Shown here piece by piece: positions 25,565 through 32,949 of a stretch of DNA of 33,019 nt. Below the pieces are notes generated by a model. The model saw nothing but the letters and a program-made list of their open reading frames with translations, was not told the origin of the DNA and ran no database searches. The translations under genes and the position numbers were made by a program. The stretch is taken from contig CAJTWH010000031.1 in the NCBI GenBank assembly GCA_910579995.1, positions 1-33,019 on the forward strand, given 5' to 3'. Within the stretch, counting starts at the first letter, position 1. The number at the start of each line of letters is the position of its first letter. This DNA comes from an uncultured Muribaculaceae bacterium. GTDB lineage: Bacteria; Bacteroidota; Bacteroidia; Bacteroidales; Muribaculaceae.

Positions 25565-26602
25565 TTACCACATAGGAGTGAACGGTGCCGATTTTTCAAG
25601 AAGATTATTGGCGCAGCCGGTGGCTTGGGCATGTTTGCTCATGTCGAGTTTGAGAACCGGCGCTCCGGGAGTCAGCACGAGGCGTCCCATATCTACCCAT
25701 AGCGCTCCGGTTGAGGTGGCGAGTTTGAAGTAGTATTTGCCACCGGTGCAGTCGGCTACCGATGTCCATTGTGTCGATGATACATTGGGTTCGCCTTCAA
25801 TTTCGTAGCCGTAAGGAACTGACACCGTGCCCATGATACTCATAAGCGAGCCGAGAGCCTGAGGATAGTCGAAATCGGTGGGCACATGTTTGATGAAGAA
25901 CGAGGCGCGTACGAAGCGGTCGGAGCTTCTCACTGTGCCCGGCAGCATGTTTACGCCGCCTACCTGTGTCCAATACTGGTCGATGGCGTTCATCTGTGGG
26001 AGTGGAGGGTCGTTGGTGAGAACTCGCAGCTCTCGGCCTTTGTAGGTGTTGAGTTTGCCGTCTACATATTCCATGAGCAGGGTCACGCCGGTAGTGTCGG
26101 TAAGGGCCCAGTGAAGTGTCGATACGGTGCCCCCGTCGAAGGTCTTGCCGAAGATGGCGAACTCGTTGGCTTTGAGCCAAGTCTCCACTTCGTCTACAGT
26201 GGAGAAATTGTCGAGAAAATAGCTTACCAGAACTGCAAGGCTCATCACAGGCATTTTATCGTTGCCTGTGGATTCTTTATAGATGGTTCCTTTGCAGAAA
26301 AGACCGTTCATAACAAGCCCGGCCTCATTCATGCCCTCAGTAACACCTCCGTCGTAGCCCACGGCGAGCACCGAGGCATATTTCGATTTCCATTTAAGCC
26401 AAGGCTGAGCAGGCATTGACGTCCGCTCCATGCCTCGTGGATATACATAAATGTTGGTTGGTATAGGCGTGCGCCAGTCAAGTGTCCGGCCTACAAGCAC
26501 ATAACTCTTGTCGCCTAAATATACAACTCGCGAGCATGCCGCCGGTCGGCCGCAGGCTGTAATGATTACTAATGATAATAGAAGCAGTCTTAAGAATTTC
26601 AT
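25565..26602 (-). CDS. Linear amide C-N hydrolase, choloylglycine hydrolase family (bile-salt hydrolase / penicillin V acylase-like)
   Basis: 345 residues from the ATG at 26602; the longer open frame only extends into the preceding intergenic region and gene. A secretion signal is followed by the Ntn nucleophile C23 (CSRVVYLG), R39 (+16) and D42 (+19) in VGRTLDW, which are the catalytic spacings of PF02275. N197 in LTNDP and the Arg-containing SDRFVRASF (227-235) complete the family pattern. IYVYPRGMER is characteristic of Gram-negative BSH/PVA enzymes. It would cleave an amide, such as conjugated bile salts, penicillin V or N-acyl compounds, in the periplasm or at the cell surface; the substrate cannot be decided here. 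It lies 56 nt after the MBOAT gene and ends before a probable terminator. Confidence 0.9.
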   Translation of the reverse strand: MKFLRLLLLSLVIITACGRPAACSRVVYLGDKSYVLVGRTLDWRTPIPTNIYVYPRGMERTSMPAQPWLKWKSKYASVLAVGYDGGVTEGMNEAGLVMNGLFCKGTIYKESTGNDKMPVMSLAVLVSYFLDNFSTVDEVETWLKANEFAIFGKTFDGGTVSTLHWALTDTTGVTLLMEYVDGKLNTYKGRELRVLTNDPPLPQMNAIDQYWTQVGGVNMLPGTVRSSDRFVRASFFIKHVPTDFDYPQALGSLMSIMGTVSVPYGYEIEGEPNVSSTQWTSVADCTGGKYYFKLATSTGALWVDMGRLVLTPGAPVLKLDMSKHAQATGCANNLLEKSAPFTPMW

Positions 26603-26604
26603 AA

Positions 26605-26648
26605 TTTCCGGTGAATTAAAAGTGTTTTCACTTATAACACCCCGGAAA
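26605..26648. repeat. Nested hairpin between the MBOAT and hydrolase genes
   Basis: An outer stem TTTCCGG/CCGGAAA (26605-26611 with 26642-26648) encloses AAGTG-tttt-CACTT (26620-26633). It fills most of the 56-nt gap and ends 2 nt before the hydrolase start codon. No T-tract follows on the minus strand, so it looks like an mRNA processing or translation-control structure rather than a terminator. Confidence 0.45.
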
Positions 26649-26658
26649 AATGTTTGGT

Positions 26659-28137
26659 TCAGTACTGAAGATAAATAAATGGCACGAGTTCGCTCTGGCG
26701 CGTTTGTATGACTATGAAAAGTATCGTCGCCAACAGCAACGACTGCCATAGTACAGGCATTGCCATATATGCTTCGGCCGCCCCCGTTGTCCATGCTCGC
26801 GGAGTGATGTGGGCGATATAGCCCGCAGCGGCAGCAAGCACAATCATAAGATAGCTCTCTATGAATTGCGGAGCCACATCAAGGTGGAAATTGGTGAAAA
26901 TCTGCTCTCCGATTTCAGCCACGGTCTGAAGCGACGGAGCGCGGAAGAATGTGAAGCCGATTACGATGAGGGTAAATGTTATGGCGATGTTTGTGAGCTT
27001 TACTTCCGGGCGACCTTTCATCACCTCGGGCAGACGCCACACGCGCTTTATGGCCTTGTGCAATACCAGAAGGAGTCCGTGGTAGGCGCCCCAGATGATA
27101 TACATCCATGAAGCTCCGTGCCAGAGGCCGCCGATTACCATTGTCACCACCTGATTGATATAGGCGCGCGCACGGCCTTTTCGGTTGCCGCCGAGGGGTA
27201 TATAGATGTAATCGCGCAGCCAGAACGACAGCGAGATATGCCAGCGACGCCAAAATTCCGTAGGGCTCTGCGACTTGAAAGGTGCTGCGAAGTTTTCTTT
27301 GAAGCGATAGCCTAACAGCAGCGCAAGGCCGATAGCCATGTCAGAGTAGCCCGAGAAGTCGCAATAGAGCTGTATGGTAAATCCTATGCAGCCCATCAGA
27401 TTCTCAAATCCGCTGTAGAGCAGGGGATTGTCGAAAATACGGTCTACAAAATTGCCGCTGATGTAATCGGCTATGACAACTTTCTTTATCAGGCCGGTCA
27501 TTATCAAAAACAGCCCTTCCGACATCATTGCCGGCGTAGCTTTGGCATTCTCTCTTACCTGCGGAAGCATATCCTTGGCTCTCACCACAGGGCCGGCAAG
27601 CAAGGGCGGGAAGAATGTGAGGTAAAATGTATAGTCGAGCAGATTGCGGCACGGCTCAAGTTGTCCCCGGTAGATATCAACCATATAGCTGATTGAGCGG
27701 AAGGTGAAAAACGATATTCCGGCAGGCAATATCACATCGAGCGGGTCGAAATGTGAGCCTATGATACTCGTAAAGGCGTCAAACAGTAAGTTGACATACT
27801 TGAAATACACCAGCATGCCTACATTGACCACCACATTGAGCGCCACTATCGAGCGTCTGAGCCAATCGGCACGCGCTGCGCCGAGCCATAGCCCAAGCAG
27901 ATAATCGCTCAGGCAGACACCGCAGAGTATCACCACGCACCACTCGCTCGATTTATAATAGAAATAAAGCGAGAATAAGATTACGAGCAACATCTTTACG
28001 GTGCGGTAGCCACGCACTGACTGATAGATGAGGAGGAAGATTGCGAAGAGCACAAGAAAAAGCCCCGAGTTGAAGAGCATCGGGGAAGCTGCGTCGTAGC
28101 TTAGCAGCGCGGAGAGTCTGTCGAGTACACTGTTCAT
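26659..28137 (-). CDS. MBOAT family membrane-bound O-acyltransferase (AlgI/DltB-like)
   Basis: 492 residues from the ATG at 28137. Upstream ATGs at 28158 and 28167 overlap or precede the -7 box at 28146-28153; a downstream ATG at 28080 (MLFNSGLF) is also possible. A polytopic membrane protein with family landmarks: LPAGISFFTFRSISYMVD (137-154), a first histidine in FWRRWHISLSFWLRDYIYIP (295-314), and the invariant histidine H340 in LWHGASWMYIIWGAYHG. Such proteins move acyl groups across the membrane onto exported polysaccharide, usually with an SGNH/AlgJ partner. None lies nearby; the next gene is the linear-amide hydrolase. The acyl acceptor is unknown. Confidence 0.93.
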   Translation of the reverse strand: MNSVLDRLSALLSYDAASPMLFNSGLFLVLFAIFLLIYQSVRGYRTVKMLLVILFSLYFYYKSSEWCVVILCGVCLSDYLLGLWLGAARADWLRRSIVALNVVVNVGMLVYFKYVNLLFDAFTSIIGSHFDPLDVILPAGISFFTFRSISYMVDIYRGQLEPCRNLLDYTFYLTFFPPLLAGPVVRAKDMLPQVRENAKATPAMMSEGLFLIMTGLIKKVVIADYISGNFVDRIFDNPLLYSGFENLMGCIGFTIQLYCDFSGYSDMAIGLALLLGYRFKENFAAPFKSQSPTEFWRRWHISLSFWLRDYIYIPLGGNRKGRARAYINQVVTMVIGGLWHGASWMYIIWGAYHGLLLVLHKAIKRVWRLPEVMKGRPEVKLTNIAITFTLIVIGFTFFRAPSLQTVAEIGEQIFTNFHLDVAPQFIESYLMIVLAAAAGYIAHITPRAWTTGAAEAYMAMPVLWQSLLLATILFIVIQTRQSELVPFIYLQY

Positions 28138-28145
28138 TGCGGCTG

Positions 28146-28153
28146 CAAAGTTA
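28146..28153 (-). promoter_or_regulatory. -7 box upstream of the MBOAT gene
   Basis: On the minus strand TAACTTTG, an exact TAnnTTTG match. It ends 8 nt before the ATG at 28137, implying a leader of only a few nucleotides unless the true start is the ATG at 28080. Confidence 0.55.
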
Positions 28154-28218
28154 CGCATTTTTCGCATACATTTTCTTGTGTATCCCCATTTTTATTTGTC
28201 TGTCCAAGCTCTTATTAG

Positions 28219-28226
28219 TAATTTTG
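28219..28226 (+). promoter_or_regulatory. -7 box of rlmH
   Basis: TAATTTTG ends four bases before the rlmH ATG. With the usual spacing in this phylum, transcription would begin at or next to the start codon, giving a leaderless mRNA. Confidence 0.6.
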
Positions 28227-28230
28227 TCGC

Positions 28231-28707
28231 ATGAAAATCAAATTGCTATGTATGGGCGCGGTGCGCGATGGGGCCGTAGCTCAGTTGGTAAAGAGATATG
28301 CCGACAAGATTCCGTTTTATTGGCCCTTCGAATTGGTTGAACTTGCAGATGTCAGGCTCGGCCGTGGAGTCGCCGACCCTGTGAGGCAGAAAGACGCCGA
28401 GGCTGACCGGTTTATGGCTGAAATCAGCAATGGCGACTTCGTTGTACTCTTCGATGAGCATGGTAAGGAAATGACCTCCCGGCAATTGTCGGAATTTATA
28501 ACCCGCAAAGCCGTCGAGCTCCCGCGCAACCTGATATTCGTTATCGGCGGCCCATACGGATTCGGAGCGGCAATGCACATGCGTGCGAATATGAAACTGT
28601 CGATGTCGCTTATGACCTTGCCTCACGAGTTGGCCCGCCTCTTTGCCGTAGAACAGCTCTACCGTGCCGGCACGATATCGCGAGGCGAACCTTACCACCA
28701 CGATTAG
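28231..28707 (+). CDS. rlmH: 23S rRNA (pseudouridine1915-N3)-methyltransferase
   Basis: 158 residues, standard for this SPOUT-class homodimer that methylates pseudouridine 1915 in helix 69 of assembled 70S ribosomes using SAM. Landmarks are VVLFDEHGKEMTS (71-83), the SAM-knot loop IGGPYGFG (105-112), LSMSLMTLPHELAR (123-136) and a C-terminal EQLYRAGTISRGEPYHHD tail. Bases 28270-28295, encoding GAVAQLVKR, strongly resemble the 5' half of a tRNA gene. The reading frame remains intact and alignable. It is divergent from the MBOAT gene, and its promoter sits almost on its start codon. Confidence 0.96.
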   Translation: MKIKLLCMGAVRDGAVAQLVKRYADKIPFYWPFELVELADVRLGRGVADPVRQKDAEADRFMAEISNGDFVVLFDEHGKEMTSRQLSEFITRKAVELPRNLIFVIGGPYGFGAAMHMRANMKLSMSLMTLPHELARLFAVEQLYRAGTISRGEPYHHD

Positions 28708-28731
28708 TTTGCCTATATCTTGCTTTTTTTG

Positions 28732-28739
28732 TAATTTTG
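28732..28739 (+). promoter_or_regulatory. -7 box of rfbD-prfC
   Basis: TAATTTTG, an exact TAnnTTTG match following a T-rich run, ends 19 nt before the rfbD ATG at 28759. Confidence 0.65.
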
Positions 28740-28758
28740 CACTCTCAAAGCGAATAGT

Positions 28759-29625
28759 ATGAAGATACTCGTTACAGGAAGCAAAGGCCAGCTTGGCCGT
28801 GAATTGCAACGTGAACTCGAAAAGCGGGCTCCCGGTTGCTCGGTTTTTATTGATATAGAAGACCTTGACCTTACCGACCGTCAGGCTGTGGAAACTTATC
28901 TGCAGACCGGAGATTTCAGCCATGTCATAAATTGCGCTGCTTACACAGCCGTCGACCGTGCCGAAGAGCAGAAACTGCAGTGCTCTGCTGCAAATGTCGA
29001 CGCCGTCTCAAACATCGCCCGACTCGCCGATGAGCTCGGTTTCAAGATTATACATATTTCCACCGACTACGTTTTCGACGGCAACTCTTGCCGCCCCTAT
29101 CGCGAGATTGACAAGCCCGAGCCCCTCTCGGTCTATGGCGTCACCAAGCGCAAGGGTGAGACAGCTCTCATAGGCCTCGCCCCTGACAGCATGATAATCC
29201 GCACCGGCTGGCTCTATTCACCCCACGGCCACAATTTCGTAAAGACAATGCTTGAGCTTGGCCGCAAGACCGCACCTCTCCGCGTAGTCGCCGACCAGAT
29301 AGGCACACCTACCTACGCTGCCGATCTTGCCGCTGCAATCGCCGAAATCGTGCTCTCCGGACATTGGACTCCCGGTATTTTCAATTATTCAAACGAAGGT
29401 GTCGCCTCATGGTACGATTTTGCCGTGGCCACACTCGAGTATGCCGGCATGCCCGACCGCGCCGAGGCTATCATGCCGATACCGTCGGCCGATTTTCCGC
29501 AGGCTGCCACGCGCCCTTATTTCTCTGTCCTCGACAAATCTAAAATAAAAGCCACATACGGCATTAAGATTCCCCACTGGCAGGCCTCGCTGCGCCGTTG
29601 CCTCGACCGTATCAACGTTAATTAA
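28759..29625 (+). CDS. rfbD: dTDP-4-dehydrorhamnose reductase
   Basis: 288 residues, typical for the RmlD branch of extended short-chain dehydrogenases. It reduces dTDP-4-keto-L-rhamnose to dTDP-L-rhamnose with NAD(P)H, the last step before rhamnose enters surface polysaccharide. The Rossmann motif GSKGQLG is at 7-13, STDYVFDG at 101-108, and the catalytic Y126-x-x-x-K130 in YGVTK; IRTGWLYSPHG lies in the substrate half. rfbA, rfbB and rfbC are not in the window. It is followed after 2 nt by prfC, so the two are one unit despite unrelated roles. Confidence 0.95.
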   Translation: MKILVTGSKGQLGRELQRELEKRAPGCSVFIDIEDLDLTDRQAVETYLQTGDFSHVINCAAYTAVDRAEEQKLQCSAANVDAVSNIARLADELGFKIIHISTDYVFDGNSCRPYREIDKPEPLSVYGVTKRKGETALIGLAPDSMIIRTGWLYSPHGHNFVKTMLELGRKTAPLRVVADQIGTPTYAADLAAAIAEIVLSGHWTPGIFNYSNEGVASWYDFAVATLEYAGMPDRAEAIMPIPSADFPQAATRPYFSVLDKSKIKATYGIKIPHWQASLRRCLDRINVN

Positions 29626-29627
29626 TC

Positions 29628-31208
29628 ATGGCATCACTACAAGATGAAATAAGCCGCCGGCGCACTTTCGCAATCATTTCGCACCCCGACGCCGGCAAGA
29701 CAACACTTACCGAGAAACTGCTCCTTTTCGGCGGAGCTATCCACATCGCCGGAGCCGTTAAAAGCAATAAGATTAAGAAAACTGCCACCAGCGACTGGAT
29801 GGAGATTGAGAAGCAGCGTGGTATTTCGGTAGCTACATCGGTGATGGGCTTCAACTATGGTGATTACAAAATCAATATCCTTGATACCCCCGGCCACCAA
29901 GACTTCGCTGAAGACACATACCGCACCCTTACTGCTGTCGACAGCGTTATTATCGTTGTCGATGTGGCGAAAGGTGTCGAGGCGCAGACTCGTAAGCTCA
30001 TGGAGGTCTGCCGCATGCGCAACACCCCCGTTATTATTTTTGTAAACAAGCTCGACCGCGAGGGCCGCGATCCCTTCGAGATTCTCGACGAACTTGAGAG
30101 CGAGCTCAAGATATCTGTCCGTCCGCTTTCGTGGCCGATCAATATAGGCGCAAAATTCAAGGGCGTATATAATATATATGAGCACGCCATCGACCTTTTC
30201 ACCCCCGACAAGCAGAAAGCCACCGAGCGTGTCGAAATCGACAATGTCGAAGACCCGCGCATTGACGAGGCTGTCGGTGAGCAGGACGCCCGTCAGCTCC
30301 GCGACGACCTCGAGCTTATCGAAGGCGTCTATCCCGAATTCGATGTCGAGGAATATCTCGCAGGCAAGCTTGCCCCGGTTTTCTTTGGTTCGGCTCTCAA
30401 TACATTCGGTGTGAAAGAGCTTCTCGACTGCTTCGTGAAGATCGCCCCCGCTCCGCGTCCTGTCGAGGCTATCGAGCGCAAGGTAAATCCCGATGAAAAC
30501 CATTTCAGCGGATTTGTATTCAAGATTCATGCAAACATGGATCCTAATCACCGCAGCTGTATAGCTTTTGTAAAAGTGTGCTCAGGCCGCTTTGAACGCA
30601 ATGCCCCCTACAAGCAAATGCGCACAGGCAAGACTCTCCGTTTCGCCGCGCCTACCGCTTTTATGGCTCAGAAAAAGAGCATTGTCGACGAGGCATTCCC
30701 CGGCGATATCGTCGGTATTCCCGATACAGGTAACTTCAAGATCGGCGACACCCTTACTGAAGGAGAGGAAATTCACTACAAGGGCTTGCCGAGCTTCTCG
30801 CCGGAGATGTTCATGTATATCGAGAACACCGACCCCATGAAAGCAAAGCAGCTTGAGAAAGGCATACAGCAGCTGATGGACGAAGGTGTTGCCCAGCTCT
30901 TTATCCATCAGTTCAACGGCCGCAAGGTAATCGGCACAGTGGGCCAGCTTCAGTTTGAGGTGATACAATATCGCCTCCTCCATGAGTATGGCGCTCAATG
31001 CCGTTGGGAGCCGATGTCAATGTATAAGGCTTGCTGGATTGAGAGCGACGACGCTGCCGCCCTCGAGGCTTTCAAGAAGCGTAAGCACCAGTTTATGGCT
31101 GTCGACCGCGACGGTCGCGACGTTTTCCTTGCCGACTCTCAGTTCGTCCTGACAATGGCGCAGAACGACTTCCCGAAAATCCGCTTCCACTTCTCAAGCG
31201 AGTTTTAG
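29628..31208 (+). CDS. prfC: peptide chain release factor 3
   Basis: 526 residues, normal for RF3, the GTPase that ejects RF1/RF2 from the ribosome after peptide release. GTPase motifs: G1 SHPDAGKTT (18-26), the switch RGISVATSVM (64-73), G3 DTPGH (86-90) and G4 NKLD (140-143). Domain II and a C-terminal EF-G-like domain III (IHQFNGRKVIGTVGQLQFEV) complete the protein, which ends FPKIRFHFSSEF. It starts 2 nt after rfbD and converges with the nitroreductase gene, 10 nt apart. Confidence 0.97.
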   Translation: MASLQDEISRRRTFAIISHPDAGKTTLTEKLLLFGGAIHIAGAVKSNKIKKTATSDWMEIEKQRGISVATSVMGFNYGDYKINILDTPGHQDFAEDTYRTLTAVDSVIIVVDVAKGVEAQTRKLMEVCRMRNTPVIIFVNKLDREGRDPFEILDELESELKISVRPLSWPINIGAKFKGVYNIYEHAIDLFTPDKQKATERVEIDNVEDPRIDEAVGEQDARQLRDDLELIEGVYPEFDVEEYLAGKLAPVFFGSALNTFGVKELLDCFVKIAPAPRPVEAIERKVNPDENHFSGFVFKIHANMDPNHRSCIAFVKVCSGRFERNAPYKQMRTGKTLRFAAPTAFMAQKKSIVDEAFPGDIVGIPDTGNFKIGDTLTEGEEIHYKGLPSFSPEMFMYIENTDPMKAKQLEKGIQQLMDEGVAQLFIHQFNGRKVIGTVGQLQFEVIQYRLLHEYGAQCRWEPMSMYKACWIESDDAAALEAFKKRKHQFMAVDRDGRDVFLADSQFVLTMAQNDFPKIRFHFSSEF

Positions 31209-31239
31209 CCGGCTGTTGCTATTCGCATGGGTAGCCGGC
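31208..31239. terminator. GC-rich hairpin spanning the prfC / nitroreductase convergent junction
   Basis: GCCGGCT (31208-31214) pairs with AGCCGGC (31233-31239). The stem begins at the last base of the prfC stop codon and contains the nitroreductase stop in its loop. There is no T-tract on either side, so termination would need Rho, or the stem simply protects both mRNA ends. Confidence 0.4.
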
Positions 31240-31833
31240 GGTCATGGCGAGCATAAAATTATATGACTTGGGCAAGCCCATAATACCCGCGAAAGTAGTG
31301 CTGTCAAACAACATCCGTTCTACAACATTTATACCCTCGGAGGCGCAGTAGAGATACACATTCTCTGCCGCGGCTCCGGCGTCGAGGGCTGCCATGCGCG
31401 CCTCGTGTCCGACCATGATATTGTCTACGTTTGGGTCGCCGGTGCGGAAGGCGTTGTAATCCGCATAGACGATGAGATTGAGAGGTGCTGTCTTTACAAA
31501 ATCCTGTTTGCCTGCATAACCTCTGAAATCTCCCGATAACACCTCTATCAGCTCGTTGGCCGCCGGATGATATAGAAAAATACCTTTTTCAGTGACTGCA
31601 TATATGCGCAGTGCATATATTCCCATCGCCGCCGGGGCGGTTCGGTGCCCGTCCGGACGGTTTACGCCGTATGCTGCCCACAGAATCTGTGAGAGATGTC
31701 GCTCGCACAATTGTTCTTCCGAAAATTCGCGTGAGGTGTGACGGCGCTGCAGCGCGTCGAGAAGTGTGCCCGGTGCGGCCTTTATTTTGCTTTCATTGTG
31801 AAGTGTTATTGTTGTCTGTGCAGGTATTGCCAT
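31219..31833 (-). CDS. nitroreductase-fold flavoprotein (SagB/NfnB-like)
   Basis: 204 residues. The FMN-phosphate motif RRHTSREF (30-37) is followed by QILWAAYGVNRPDGHRTAPAA, which matches the nitroreductase superfamily subgroup that keeps GxNR-x-x-x-x-R-x-xPSA. ALDAGAAAENVYLYC (dimer helix) and GLPKSYNFMLAMTAGYP near the end also fit. Such enzymes reduce nitro compounds, quinones or similar acceptors with NAD(P)H; the physiological substrate is unknown. No convincing signal peptide is present. It lies 43 nt after the solute-binding protein gene and may share its transcript. Confidence 0.88.
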   Translation of the reverse strand: MAIPAQTTITLHNESKIKAAPGTLLDALQRRHTSREFSEEQLCERHLSQILWAAYGVNRPDGHRTAPAAMGIYALRIYAVTEKGIFLYHPAANELIEVLSGDFRGYAGKQDFVKTAPLNLIVYADYNAFRTGDPNVDNIMVGHEARMAALDAGAAAENVYLYCASEGINVVERMLFDSTTFAGIMGLPKSYNFMLAMTAGYPCE

Positions 31834-31876
31834 AGTTGTAAATGAATTTTGGTTATGTTTTAATGCTTTTTAAACG

Positions 31877-32701
31877 TCAGCGGCTCAGATATTGTTCGGC
31901 AAGGCGTTCAAATGCCGGTGTAGTCTTGAACTCTCCAAGCCAAGTATTGAGAGAATCAAGCAAAGTGGAGTCGCCCGGTGCTACCGCCCAGCATTGGAAT
32001 TGACTCAACGAAATCGGGGTGGAGTAGTTGAGCTCGGGATAATCCGGAGCCAATCTCCTCGCTACCGCTTCGCCTACAACTGCCCGCGGTATTTCGCCGA
32101 TAGCTGTCATGATAGCAAGATGTTCGGCTGAATAGCCCGCTTTGGTGGCTACATGAATAGAATCGCCGAGCTCACGCGTCATGTTGGAAAGACGTGTGCG
32201 GAAAGGAGAGCCCTCGGCGAGCCATACGGTATCACCCATGAGTTGTTCCTGAGAGCTGATAAAGCCTGTTGTCGAGCTGTCGCCGCGCTGTACCAGCACC
32301 TGCTTGTCGATATATACAGCGTCGGTAAGCGGAAAATACTTTTTTAGTGCGTTTGTTGAAGGCATTGAAGCAACAAGTAGGTCAAACTGACCTTCGTATA
32401 AACCTTGGAAGGCGGTTTCGAGTTCACTCACCGGATAGAAGCGTGCCACTCTTCCGTGGGCTGATGTTATCTGGCGTAATATCTCATAGTCAAATCCCTC
32501 GGCGGTGTCATTGTGCAGAGTGTAGGTCAAAGGCGACATCTCTATCGCTACCGACAATGTGTCGCCCGACGGTTTTACATAGTCGTTGGCTAAGGTAGAA
32601 GATGTCGTGCTGCACCGTCGCCATATACCGATGGCAGATAGTACGATTATCGCCACAATCACCACTGCCGCCATTCGGCTTTTCATAATTTTATTATTCA
32701 T
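31877..32701 (-). CDS. membrane-anchored periplasmic solute-binding-domain protein (SBP_bac_3 type, MltF N-terminal-like)
   Basis: 274 residues; an alternative ATG at 32686 removes five. A short cytoplasmic basic start and one hydrophobic segment (about 10-27) form a signal anchor. The rest is a PF00497-type binding domain: TLSVAIEMSPLTYT, GFDYEILRQIT, FDLLVASMPST, YFPLTDAVYIDKQVLVQ, LDSLNTWLGEF. This resembles the N-terminal half of MltF, but no lytic transglycosylase domain follows. No ABC permease or ATPase is nearby, so a sensory or peptidoglycan-fragment-binding role is as likely as transport. Confidence 0.82.
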   Translation of the reverse strand: MNNKIMKSRMAAVVIVAIIVLSAIGIWRRCSTTSSTLANDYVKPSGDTLSVAIEMSPLTYTLHNDTAEGFDYEILRQITSAHGRVARFYPVSELETAFQGLYEGQFDLLVASMPSTNALKKYFPLTDAVYIDKQVLVQRGDSSTTGFISSQEQLMGDTVWLAEGSPFRTRLSNMTRELGDSIHVATKAGYSAEHLAIMTAIGEIPRAVVGEAVARRLAPDYPELNYSTPISLSQFQCWAVAPGDSTLLDSLNTWLGEFKTTPAFERLAEQYLSR

Positions 32702-32784
32702 GACAAATATGTTTTAGAGTAAAACACTCAAACCGCACGATAGGTTTTTACCTAGAAAAATTTGCATGGCTGAAAATTATTTGC

Positions 32785-32792
32785 TAATTTTG
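32785..32792 (+). promoter_or_regulatory. -7 box of tRNA-Pro
   Basis: TAATTTTG, an exact match, ending 11 nt before the first base of tRNA-Pro. Confidence 0.7.
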
Positions 32793-32803
32793 CACTCGCA
32801 AAT

Positions 32804-32877
32804 CGGGGCGTAGCGCAGTCCGGTAGCGCACCTGGTTTGGGACCAGGTGGTCGCAGGTTCGAATCCTGTCACCCCGA
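32804..32877 (+). tRNA. tRNA-Pro (UGG anticodon)
   Basis: 74 nt, cloverleaf complete: acceptor CGGGGCG with CACCCCG, D-arm GCGC/GCGC, anticodon arm CCTGG-TTTGGGA-CCAGG (anticodon TGG), 5-nt variable loop, T-arm GCAGG-TTCGAAT-CCTGT, discriminator A. The 1-72 pair is C-G, as in proline tRNAs. Acceptor position 6-67 is a C-A mismatch. CCA is not encoded. A -7 box precedes it and a strong terminator follows 13 nt later. Confidence 0.96.
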
Positions 32878-32890
32878 CGCATGCAATATT

Positions 32891-32929
32891 GCGGAGACTC
32901 GGATGAATCATCCAAGCCTCCGCTTTTTT
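32891..32929 (+). terminator. Intrinsic terminator of tRNA-Pro
   Basis: GCGGAG (32891-32896) pairs with CTCCGC (32918-32923). The helix continues through CT/AG and GGAT/ATCC with two mismatches to a small loop, and is followed directly by six T (32924-32929). Confidence 0.85.
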
Positions 32930-32949
32930 GTGTTAGCCTAAACACGATA

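Noticed and set aside
28270..28295. A tRNA gene within rlmH
   Set aside because: Only the acceptor and D-arm-like part is present; there is no anticodon arm, T-arm or 3' acceptor, and the reading frame encodes a normal RlmH.
29637..30551. 304-residue open frame antisense to prfC
   Set aside because: Shadow of the strongly supported RF3 gene; no start signal or recognisable domain.
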